Below the pieces are notes generated by a model. That model had not been told where the DNA came from and did no database searches. It worked only from the letters and a program-made list of their open reading frames with translations. This document shows positions 7,567 through 14,185 of a DNA stretch of 14,185 nucleotides, piece after piece; position 1 is the first letter of the stretch; every line of letters starts with the position of its first letter. The stretch comes from JALXCG01 sp026991065 [NCBI: Gemmatimonadota bacterium] (lineage in GTDB: Bacteria; GCA-2686955). Location of the stretch: assembly GCA_026991065.1 (NCBI GenBank), contig JALXCG010000630.1, positions 1 through 14,185 of the forward strand, in the 5' to 3' direction. The position numbers and the translations under genes were made by a program.

Positions 7567-9249
7567 CTACAGTCGGCCGGATCTGAGGATGCCGACGATC
7601 AGCCAGAATCCGCCAACTCCCGCGCCGGCAAGGCCCAAAAGCCCCAATGCCGAGGCGCCCCAAATGGTCGGGGCCACATGGGCGCTCAACAGCATGGCGG
7701 AAGCCAGTGTGACTGCACCGACCACCAGACCGAGAGTGACTCGACTTGAAGCCCGCTCAACCTCCTGACGAATCGTGTCGAGTTCATCGTGCTGAATCAC
7801 CAGGCGCTGTCGCCCGGTCCGGAGCCGACTGGCCAAGTCGCGCAATTCACCGGGAAACACGCGTGCCAGATCCACGTACTCCAGCGCAGCATCAGCCGCC
7901 AAGCCACCCAGCCGCTGCGCACTGTAGCGGCGGGCGAGAATCTCCCGAATGTAGGGTTTGGCGCACTCGATCAAATCCAGTTCCGGGTCGAGCTTGCGAC
8001 CAATCGCTTCTTGCATGACCAGGGTCTTGAGAAGAAGCACGAGTTGCGGTGGCGGATGCACATTGTTGCGGTTCAGCGCGCCGAAGAGATCCGCCGCAAC
8101 CGCGTTGACGTCGAGGGCGCCCAGAGCGATGCCGTGGTAGTGATCCAAGATCTCGTCCACATCCTGCCCGAATGTCGGCGGGACCGAGCCATCCCGCCAC
8201 CCATCGGTACGCGCAAAGAACTCGATGACCCCATCACGGTCTTTGCGCACCAGCGCCACCAGAAGCAGCGCAAGATCGTCGCGCAGCTCTTTGGACAAGC
8301 GTCCCATCATGCCGAAATCGACCGGCGCAATGGAGCCATCTGCAATGACAAAGAGGTTGCCGGGATGTGGGTCGGCATGGAAGAAGCCGTCGCGGAAGAC
8401 CTGGCTGAGAACCGCGTTCATGCCGTTGCGAGCAATCGTTCGCAAGTCGTGCCCGGCGTCCTTGAGGGCGGCAACGTCGGCGATCTTGATGCCATCCACG
8501 AAATCCAGGACCAGCGTATCGCTGGTGGTGAAACGACCATGGAGCGCCGGTACCCAGATTCCACGTTGCTCCGCCATATTGCGTGCGAAAAGCTCCAGGT
8601 TTCTGGCCTCATGCTTGAAGTCGATTTCTTTGAGCATGGTAGAGGCGACTTCTGTGACCAATCCGACTGGGTCGTAGCGACGCAACTCCGGCATGTGGCG
8701 CGCGAGTAGGCGCGCGAGATCCAGGAGAATGTCTGTGTCGGTCCGCACCAGTCGAACGATGCCGGGGCGGCGCACTTTGGCAACTACTTCCGTACCGTCA
8801 TGCAACCGGGCTCTGTGCACTTGGGCGATCGATGCTGCCGCGAGTGCTCGATCATCGAACTCGGCAAAGATCTCCTCGATTGGAGCACCCAAGGCGCGTT
8901 CAATGACGCCGCGGACCAAAGATGCGGGAAGAGGGGTCGCGCTGTCGTGCAGCTTCGACAATTCCGCGAGGAGTTCCTCGGGAAGCGTGGCCGACTGCAG
9001 GGCAAGCAGTTGGCCGAGTTTTACAAATGTGGGCCCCAGTTCTTCAAAAACAAGACGCAACCGGAGAGCAAAGCCGAGGCTCTCAAAGGGGGTCGGTCCC
9101 CGGCGGAGAAGCCGCCGGCCGACGTTGACGTAAGGCGCCAATTCCAGTCGCTCGATCAGGTGACCAAAGCCGTAGCTCAGGAACACATTGATGATCTGTC
9201 TATATCGCTGGATGTTGCGGTAGGTCAGATCGACACGCGGAAAGGCCAC
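7567..9249 (-). CDS. UbiB/AarF/ABC1-family atypical kinase
   Basis: The family (UbiB, AarF, Coq8) consists of membrane-linked atypical kinases/ATPases needed for isoprenoid quinone synthesis or lipid homeostasis; here the exact target is unknown. The protein is 560 residues, close to E. coli UbiB (about 546). Hallmarks are KLGQ (77-80, the KxGQ motif), the alanine-rich loop AAASIAQVHRA (137-147), ATP-site Lys158 in VVAKVRRP, HADPHPGN (291-298) and DFG (311-313). Two C-terminal transmembrane segments lie at about 504-523 and 531-554, as in UbiB. The start is GTG at 9249, directly abutting the TAG stop of the upstream lipoprotein gene, with AAGGGG at 9259-9264 as a possible Shine-Dalgarno. No other ubi or men gene is in view, so ubiB itself is not asserted. 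Confidence 0.93.
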   Translation of the reverse strand: MAFPRVDLTYRNIQRYRQIINVFLSYGFGHLIERLELAPYVNVGRRLLRRGPTPFESLGFALRLRLVFEELGPTFVKLGQLLALQSATLPEELLAELSKLHDSATPLPASLVRGVIERALGAPIEEIFAEFDDRALAAASIAQVHRARLHDGTEVVAKVRRPGIVRLVRTDTDILLDLARLLARHMPELRRYDPVGLVTEVASTMLKEIDFKHEARNLELFARNMAEQRGIWVPALHGRFTTSDTLVLDFVDGIKIADVAALKDAGHDLRTIARNGMNAVLSQVFRDGFFHADPHPGNLFVIADGSIAPVDFGMMGRLSKELRDDLALLLVALVRKDRDGVIEFFARTDGWRDGSVPPTFGQDVDEILDHYHGIALGALDVNAVAADLFGALNRNNVHPPPQLVLLLKTLVMQEAIGRKLDPELDLIECAKPYIREILARRYSAQRLGGLAADAALEYVDLARVFPGELRDLASRLRTGRQRLVIQHDELDTIRQEVERASSRVTLGLVVGAVTLASAMLLSAHVAPTIWGASALGLLGLAGAGVGGFWLIVGILRSGRL

Positions 9250-11439
9250 CTACTCACGCCCCTTCAGTTGCGCCAACAACCTCCACAGATCCGCCCCATT
9301 CTGCACCCGAACCACTTCGTGGTTTTCCGCCAGAAACACCGGCCGATCCCGTACCACATCGAGTTCACTGAGCCACTCTTCAACAGCCCTCAATCCTGCT
9401 TCGATCTCCTCCCGGTAGATATCGTAGTTCACCGAGTTGGCAGGGGCCCCGTGGATGTCACCGCCAAGCAGGTACTCCTCCCAAGCACGCCCCCCCCCTT
9501 TTTCGACCATCCACCAGTCCGCGGCCCGTCTCCACACCGGAGAATCAACCTCAAGCGAGCTGGGCAGCAAGGGCACGATGTGAATCTCCGTTTCTGCGCC
9601 GGACATTTTCATCGCCTGAATTACTCCCTGGAGAATCACTTCGGCCTCAGCAGCCCCGGGCGGGATCAAGAGATCCAGACGGCCGGGAATCCGTTCGCGC
9701 TGCCAATCGACGTCCGCCCCGGAAACAGCCGGATTAAGCAACCAGCCGCCCCGACGTTCGATGAAGATATCAGCGATTGCTCCCGCGGGGGGCGTGAGGA
9801 GCAACAAAGCAGGAAGATAGCGGATTCCGGCGTCCTCGATCCACTGCGGAGCTTCCCGCGAGTGAATCTCCAGTCTGCGTACCTCGATGCCGGGCAAGAG
9901 TCGCTGAACAGTACCCGTGATCTCGTCAACCAAGGGCACCACCGCGGTTGAATCCCAAATCATGACGGCGGGTACAACCGGTGCTTGGCGATAGGAACAG
10001 CGCGCCTCCTTCTTGCCCGGATCAAGACAGGTGCCGATGCTCCCATGGCGCCGACACTCCTCACTGCTCGAACATGCGGGAAGGTCTCCGCAGGGACTGA
10101 GTGGCGGGGAATCCAGCCCTTTGCAAAGGGCTCGCTCCAGAGCCAGGGAATCGAGTCCCCCACTGTACTGGCGATTGCGAAGATAGAGCGTTGGGCTCTC
10201 GGTGAGTCCGAGCCCTTCGGTCCTCGCCCGATCAGCGTTCAGTGAAGAGGGCTCCCTCAGCCGGGGGCCTCCCCCACCGACGGCGTCCCAGCAGAGACTG
10301 ATCTGCGCGGTCTCCGACGCACAAAGGAAGAGTTCCAGCCAAGCGATCGGTGCCAGCGACTTGCGGGCGGCGGCAAGACGTCGCTCTGCTGCCGACGCCG
10401 GAGCGCCCCACCCGGTCAGAATCCAGGAGTGAAGCTCATAGCGCTGAAGAAGAGTTGCGGGCAGTTGCAGCAGTGTCTCTACCAGCGAAGTGCAGTGCGG
10501 ACAGCCCAGGCTCAGGTAGAGATCCAGTGGCGGGCGGGGCTCTATGCCCTTCACTCCGGAAAGTTGTGCCTGCGGCAAAGAAGCTGCAGGATCTAATGAT
10601 GGGCCGATTGCCGGGACGCTGCTCAAAAGCGCAACCTTAGGGCCGGATTCCCCGCCCAGGGTGATGCGAAAACAACCTGTCGGCCGCCCTCCCAATTCAA
10701 CAATCGGGATTCCACCTCTTGACCAATGCGGCGCGGCATCCGGCGCATCATTGGCGTTGACAACCAGGTCGACGCCGGGAAGCGAAGCCGTCAGTGTGTC
10801 GACGCCGTCGCCCCAGTGGGTGAGCAAAATCGTGAAATCGTGTGGTGGCAACTCTTCAAGACAAGCGCGAAGGGCTTCGGCGGCGGGTGGAAGTTGGGGG
10901 CCAGACACGTACCAAGAGGCCGGACTTGCGGCCCCGATCACACAAAGCCGCACACCACCGCGTTCCAGCACACGGTAGGCTGGCATTTCCGGTGGCCCGA
11001 AGCCCTGGGGACGGTTTGCGCAGACCAGGGGCAGGAGCTGAGCCAATGAATCCATGACTCCGGACGCGAATTCGTCGTCTCCCGGAACAACCGCGTCACA
11101 TGGAATCTCAGCCAGCAAGCGAGCCGCCCGCAGGCTCCGTTCAGCATCATAGGCGCGGCCACCGCTTTCCGGATCGAAAGGGCCCCCGGCCGCGAATCCA
11201 CCACCATTCAAAACAAAACGGGGAATGCTCTCCGAAACCTTGCTGGAGTGGAAGAGATAGGAATCCCCTTGCCAGCGGGATGCTGACGAGTAAACACCGT
11301 GGGAATTGGCCCAAAAAAACAACTCGGCCTCTGGGGAATCCGGCGTCTTCCTCTCAGTGCAGGAGTGAACCAGAGACACCAGGGCAAGCATCAGCAGAGG
11401 CCAGACACACCGACCGCGGGTTTTGGCCACCTCAGACAA
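9250..11439 (-). CDS. Multidomain exported lipoprotein: degenerate metallophosphatase-like domain, CPHC thioredoxin-like domain, Cys-rich linker, two CxxC-less thioredoxin-like segments
   Basis: I do not know a named family with this layout. The 729-residue product has a signal peptide with a possible lipobox (Cys27 in VHSC; His at -2 is unusual). Residues about 38-270 follow the block order of 5'-nucleotidase/UshA-type metallophosphatases, but most metal ligands are changed: NSHG (45-48) where NDxHG is usual, NGGG (78-81) for DxGD, GDDEF (120-124) for GNHEF, LTHWG (206-210) with the His kept, and NAND (228-231) for GHxH. Residues about 303-440 look thioredoxin/DsbA-like, with C313-P-H-C316 and a likely cis-proline at 416 (ESPT). 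Cysteines 439, 450, 456, 462, 471 and 481 follow. Residues 488-570 and 587-727 look thioredoxin-like without CxxC, with candidate cis-prolines at 543 and 700. The start is TTG at 11439 or GTG at 11430; neither has a good Shine-Dalgarno. Coupling to the overlapping PfkB gene is likely. Confidence 0.75.
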   Translation of the reverse strand: MSEVAKTRGRCVWPLLMLALVSLVHSCTERKTPDSPEAELFFWANSHGVYSSASRWQGDSYLFHSSKVSESIPRFVLNGGGFAAGGPFDPESGGRAYDAERSLRAARLLAEIPCDAVVPGDDEFASGVMDSLAQLLPLVCANRPQGFGPPEMPAYRVLERGGVRLCVIGAASPASWYVSGPQLPPAAEALRACLEELPPHDFTILLTHWGDGVDTLTASLPGVDLVVNANDAPDAAPHWSRGGIPIVELGGRPTGCFRITLGGESGPKVALLSSVPAIGPSLDPAASLPQAQLSGVKGIEPRPPLDLYLSLGCPHCTSLVETLLQLPATLLQRYELHSWILTGWGAPASAAERRLAAARKSLAPIAWLELFLCASETAQISLCWDAVGGGGPRLREPSSLNADRARTEGLGLTESPTLYLRNRQYSGGLDSLALERALCKGLDSPPLSPCGDLPACSSSEECRRHGSIGTCLDPGKKEARCSYRQAPVVPAVMIWDSTAVVPLVDEITGTVQRLLPGIEVRRLEIHSREAPQWIEDAGIRYLPALLLLTPPAGAIADIFIERRGGWLLNPAVSGADVDWQRERIPGRLDLLIPPGAAEAEVILQGVIQAMKMSGAETEIHIVPLLPSSLEVDSPVWRRAADWWMVEKGGGRAWEEYLLGGDIHGAPANSVNYDIYREEIEAGLRAVEEWLSELDVVRDRPVFLAENHEVVRVQNGADLWRLLAQLKGRE

Positions 11440-12379
11440 TGCCGGCGCGTGCGGTCAGCACGGAAAATTCAGGGAGCGCGCGCGGCCAACCGGCCAGTTC
11501 GAGTTGTGCCGCAGCCGCTTGCGCAGCCACTCGCAGCGCGTCGACAAAAGAGAGACCATGCATGAGCCCGGCGAGTATCGCCGCGATGTGGACATCTCCG
11601 CAGCCGGTGGGGTCCAACGCGCCCGTCACTGGAGCAGCGGGAATCCTTCTCCCGGTTTCTTCAGTCGGCAGGAACAGACACGCCCCACGATCCGCCAGCG
11701 TAACAACGAATGCCTCAACCCCCACATCTCGAAGGCAGCGATACAGCCGCTGGACCCAGTCCCCGTCGGTGATTGACGGAGCCTCCAGGCCGAGCCCGGC
11801 AAGCGTCGCCGCCTCGGCTTCATTGACCTGCACACAGTCGACCCCCGCCAGATACTCTCGCCAACCGTCCAGGCGCGGGAGGCGCGTACGGTGACCGCCG
11901 GTTTCCACTCCCAAAGTCAATGAGTGCAAGTCCACAACCATCGGGCCGGACACCCGGGCTCGCAGGAGCGGCAGGCACTCCAACTCCACGTCGTTGCCCG
12001 ATATAAAGTTGACCAGAAGTCCTTCGACTCCATGCAAATGAGACTCGATCTCTTGCAGGGTCAAAGGCGAGGGCAGATGCGATACACATTCGCAGCGATT
12101 CACATCGCCGTGATAGTGAAGATCAACGGTGTAGGGGGCGCCGGAATCGACGATCAAACCCCGCGGATCCACCGACCCAAGACTCGAGAGCAAAGTAACC
12201 GTTTCCTTGTGGCGGGCGTGATGCACTCGCGCGATCGGCACGATCGTGCCCTGCGCAGGAGCCAGCGTAGCCAAAGCTGCAACGGAATGGATCAAGCCAC
12301 CTGGCCCCTGAAAAAGCAGCTTTCCGTGGGAGTCGTAGATCGTGTCCCACGCAAAAGTGCCGATCACGGCCAGCTTCAT
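11432..12379 (-). CDS. PfkB/ribokinase-family carbohydrate kinase, substrate unknown
   Basis: This 315-residue cytoplasmic kinase probably phosphorylates a sugar or nucleoside hydroxyl with ATP. The C-terminal PfkB signature is clear: D256-P-T-G-C-G-D262 followed by a small-residue helix, with Asp262 as the expected catalytic base and the TGCG turn as anion hole. VNEAEAATLAG (185-195) and VVTLADRGACLF (225-236) are the usual preceding elements. The N-terminus IGTFAWDTI (6-14) also fits. The first PfkB signature is altered: GPGGLIHSVAAL (25-36) has no Asn where GGxxxN is typical, so the sugar pocket may differ. ATG at 12379 overlaps the ROK kinase stop as ATGA, and the stop at 11432 lies eight bases inside the next gene. 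Translational coupling on both sides is likely. Confidence 0.88.
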   Translation of the reverse strand: MKLAVIGTFAWDTIYDSHGKLLFQGPGGLIHSVAALATLAPAQGTIVPIARVHHARHKETVTLLSSLGSVDPRGLIVDSGAPYTVDLHYHGDVNRCECVSHLPSPLTLQEIESHLHGVEGLLVNFISGNDVELECLPLLRARVSGPMVVDLHSLTLGVETGGHRTRLPRLDGWREYLAGVDCVQVNEAEAATLAGLGLEAPSITDGDWVQRLYRCLRDVGVEAFVVTLADRGACLFLPTEETGRRIPAAPVTGALDPTGCGDVHIAAILAGLMHGLSFVDALRVAAQAAAAQLELAGWPRALPEFSVLTARAGIV

Positions 12380-13332
12380 GGATTGGCATCCATCGCGACG
12401 CGAGCGGCGCCAACAACGCCCGCGTCATTGCCCAGAGCGCAGAGCCCCAGTTCGGCACGGCAGCGGGATCCGGAAAACGAGCGGCGATCAACCTCTTTTT
12501 GGATCGGGGCCAGGAGAAATTCGCCGGCCTGGGCGCCGCCACCACCAAACAGAACCAGTTCGGGATTGAGGACGTTGATCAAGTTCGCGGCACCGATTCC
12601 GAGATAACGTCCCGTCTCTTCCAAAACGCGCAACGCGACGGGATCATTCTCGGCACAGGCGCGACTGACCACCTCCGCGCTAATCGCGGCCGGGTCCCCG
12701 CCGGCCAAGTCCAGCATTAAAGACTCAAACCCCTTCTGCAGCTTTTCGCGTGCCCGTGCGGCAATGGCGGGCGCGGAAGCGAGGGCTTCCAGGCAGCCAT
12801 GGTTTCCACACGCGCATGGTGGGCCATTCGGTTCGATTGTCATGTGTCCCACCTCACCGGCACTGAAACTGCTGCCGCGGTAGAGCCGGCCACCGAGAAT
12901 CAACCCACCGCCAATGCCGGTGCCGATCGTCAGGACAATCAGATGCCGTATGCCCTCTCCCGCGCCAACCCACCACTCTCCCAGAGCAGCTGCGTTGGCA
13001 TCATTTTCCAGAACCACCGGTCGCTCGCTGCGGATCTGCAGATCCCTGGCCAGTGCCTTGCCTGCAAAGCCGGGGAGATTGGGCGCCTCGATCACGACTC
13101 CACATTCGGCATCCAATGGCCCCGGTGCGCCGATGCCAATGGCGACAACGTGTCGCGAACCGATCAGCATGCGCAAACCGTCAGCGACGCTCTCCACCAC
13201 CTGTTCGTAGCCGCTCTGCGTAGGAGTTGGAACCTGCAAACGATCCAGGATCTCTCCCGTCTCCGAGATCAGCCCTAGCTTGGTGTTCGTTCCGCCGAGG
13301 TCTACACCGGCAAAAACGCGTGTTTTTTCCAT
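12376..13332 (-). CDS. ROK-family sugar kinase, probably glucokinase
   Basis: This 318-residue cytoplasmic kinase most likely makes glucose 6-phosphate from glucose and ATP. It shows the phosphate-binding DLGGTNTK (11-18), GAPGP (68-72), LENDANAAALGEW (108-120) with catalytic Asp111, TIGTGIGGG (135-143), E160-x-G-H163, and the zinc motif CACGNHGCLE (173-182), in which His163, Cys173, Cys175 and Cys180 should bind zinc. Length suits the ROK glucokinase class. ROK repressors carry an N-terminal winged helix, and this protein has none. N-acylmannosamine or fructose kinase activity cannot be excluded. ATG at 13332 is chosen over the open extension to 13410 because it has a good Shine-Dalgarno and places DLGGTNTK at the usual distance. 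It begins the tight five-gene run that ends at 6604. Confidence 0.93.
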   Translation of the reverse strand: MEKTRVFAGVDLGGTNTKLGLISETGEILDRLQVPTPTQSGYEQVVESVADGLRMLIGSRHVVAIGIGAPGPLDAECGVVIEAPNLPGFAGKALARDLQIRSERPVVLENDANAAALGEWWVGAGEGIRHLIVLTIGTGIGGGLILGGRLYRGSSFSAGEVGHMTIEPNGPPCACGNHGCLEALASAPAIAARAREKLQKGFESLMLDLAGGDPAAISAEVVSRACAENDPVALRVLEETGRYLGIGAANLINVLNPELVLFGGGGAQAGEFLLAPIQKEVDRRSFSGSRCRAELGLCALGNDAGVVGAARVAMDANP

Positions 13333-13335
13333 GGT

Positions 13336-13342
13336 CTCTCCC
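13336..13342 (-). promoter_or_regulatory. Shine-Dalgarno for the ROK kinase
   Basis: GGGAGAG on the minus strand; its GGGAG core lies five bases before ATG at 13332. It rules out the longer frame beginning at 13410. Confidence 0.75.
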
Positions 13343-13418
13343 ACTGAGGGATTGAGTCCTCCGGTTACGAGGCCGGGTCGACAATACGGCGACTGCCGAG
13401 GATACCGCAAGATGTGAA

Positions 13419-14185
13419 CTAACGGACCCCCTGATGCGGTAACCGAACCGCCCCACGCCAGGCGGCGACGCCGGCCCGAAAGGTGACCAAGCCGGTCCGT
13501 TCCAGGCGGGCCAGGACCCCGCGGAGCGTGCCGATGTCGATCGACAGTTTCTCAGCCAGCGCGTCAACCGACAACGGCCCAAGGGCAAGGGCATGCGCCA
13601 AGACCGCAACCCGAGAGTCGACATCATCGGTCATCGCAACCGGCGGCCGAGGCGCAGCCGGCTTCTCGGGCCACAGCGACAACTCGTCACCGTGCAGCAG
13701 ATCCGCAGGCTCCAAAACGACCTCAGCCCCCTCTTGAATCAACCGATTGCTGCCTCGGCATGAGTCTCGCATGCCTTCTCCGGGATAGGCCAGGATGGCC
13801 CGTCCCAGCGCCAGCGCATGATCCACAGTGTGCAACGCACCGGATCGCTCCCGGGCTTCGACAACCAGAACACGCCCCGCGAGCGCGGCAATCAGGCGAT
13901 TGCGAACCGGGAAACGGTACGGTTTGGCGGGTGCTCCCGGCAGATATTCGGAAACGACCGCGCCGCCGCGTTCGATGATTTGGTTGTACAAGGAAGTCTG
14001 CGCGCGTGGACTCGGAACATCGGCACCGGAAGCCAAAACTGCGATTGTTCGACCGCCGACCGCGAGCGCGCCTCGATGCCCCGCATCATCGATGCCGAAG
14101 GCGAGTCCGCTGACGATCACTTCGCCTCGAACCGCGGCCGATGAAGCAAGCGTATAGGCTGCGCGCCGCCCCATCTCACTGGCGC
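13419..14185 (-). CDS. dprA: DNA-processing protein DprA (Smf), 5' end cut by window edge
   Basis: DprA binds single-stranded DNA and loads RecA during natural transformation; many bacteria that are not known to be competent also carry it. The frame stays open to the window edge, and the codons before the ATG at 14174 (encoding A-S-E) match the family's GSR..yG region, so the true start lies outside. Family blocks are IVSGLAFGID (19-28 counted from 14174), GRTIAVLASGADVPSP (41-56), SEYLPG (74-79), FPVRNRLIAALAGRVLVVEA (87-106), RSGALHT (108-114), PGEG (130-133) and a GSNRLIQEGAEVV block. Residues about 185-245 form a C-terminal winged helix of the kind DprA uses for DNA binding. Small departures are SGLAFGID for SGLAxGID and SP where YP is usual. 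The stop is TAG at 13419; 86 bases separate it from the ROK kinase. Confidence 0.95.
   Translation of the reverse strand, partial: ASEMGRRAAYTLASSAAVRGEVIVSGLAFGIDDAGHRGALAVGGRTIAVLASGADVPSPRAQTSLYNQIIERGGAVVSEYLPGAPAKPYRFPVRNRLIAALAGRVLVVEARERSGALHTVDHALALGRAILAYPGEGMRDSCRGSNRLIQEGAEVVLEPADLLHGDELSLWPEKPAAPRPPVAMTDDVDSRVAVLAHALALGPLSVDALAEKLSIDIGTLRGVLARLERTGLVTFRAGVAAWRGAVRLPHQGVR

Noticed and set aside
8800-9951. A 383-codon plus-strand frame across the UbiB and lipoprotein genes.
   Set aside because: It spans two minus-strand genes that have clear domain evidence, and its translation shows no motif. GC-rich codon bias keeps the antisense frame open.
13381-13410. Possible promoter for the ROK operon on the minus strand: TTGCGG and TATTGT with an 18-base spacer.
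   Set aside because: Only three of six and four of six bases match the sigma-70 consensus. In 86 bases of GC-rich DNA this can occur by chance, so I do not list it as a feature.
1-14185. Search for CRISPR arrays, tRNAs, insertion sequences, toxin-antitoxin pairs and defence genes.
   Set aside because: I saw no repeated spacer pattern, no cloverleaf, no transposase or inverted-terminal-repeat pair, and no known defence domain. RecD2 and DprA are housekeeping DNA-processing genes and do not form a defence island here.

Overview
The window looks like ordinary chromosomal DNA from a GC-rich, Gram-negative (diderm) bacterium. The diderm call rests on an outer-membrane beta-barrel of FadL type, two exported proteins with lipoprotein-like signals, and a UbiB-family kinase. 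The phylum cannot be fixed from this sequence. Having RecD2 and a cysteine-rich exported lipoprotein would suit one of the less-cultured GC-rich diderm phyla, but that is a guess. I see no tRNA, rRNA, CRISPR array, insertion sequence, phage gene or plasmid gene. Coding density is high, and no stretch over 300 bases lacks a gene.

There are three transcription blocks. (1) Positions 1-3590, minus strand: glpK (glycerol kinase), then recD2 (SF1B helicase, cut at its 3' end by the window edge). (2) Positions 3877-6566, plus strand, divergent from glpK across a 286-base intergenic region that holds a perfect 7+7 dyad: a FadL-like barrel translationally coupled (TGATG) to an exported lipoprotein of the esterase/alpha-beta-hydrolase type whose nucleophile serine is replaced by glycine. 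(3) Positions 6604-14185, minus strand, convergent with block 2: dprA (cut at its 5' end by the window edge), then after an 86-base gap a tight five-gene run. That run is a ROK sugar kinase, a PfkB-family kinase, a 729-residue multidomain lipoprotein, a UbiB/AarF-family kinase and a YegS/DagK-type lipid kinase. Its junctions are -4, -8, 0 and +27 bases, so co-transcription is very likely.

The strongest candidate for something undescribed is the 729-residue lipoprotein at 9250-11439. It appears to join a metallophosphatase/5'-nucleotidase-like domain that has lost most of its metal ligands to a thioredoxin/DsbA-like domain with a CPHC active site, a six-cysteine linker, and two further thioredoxin-like segments without CxxC. 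It lies in the middle of an operon in which every other gene encodes a phosphotransferase. The second candidate is the barrel plus serine-less pseudo-esterase pair.

Functions for glpK, recD2, dprA, the ROK kinase, the UbiB protein and the lipid kinase rest on clear family motifs. The FadL-like, pseudo-esterase and multidomain lipoprotein calls are weaker and rest on my reading of the translated sequence without database searches.
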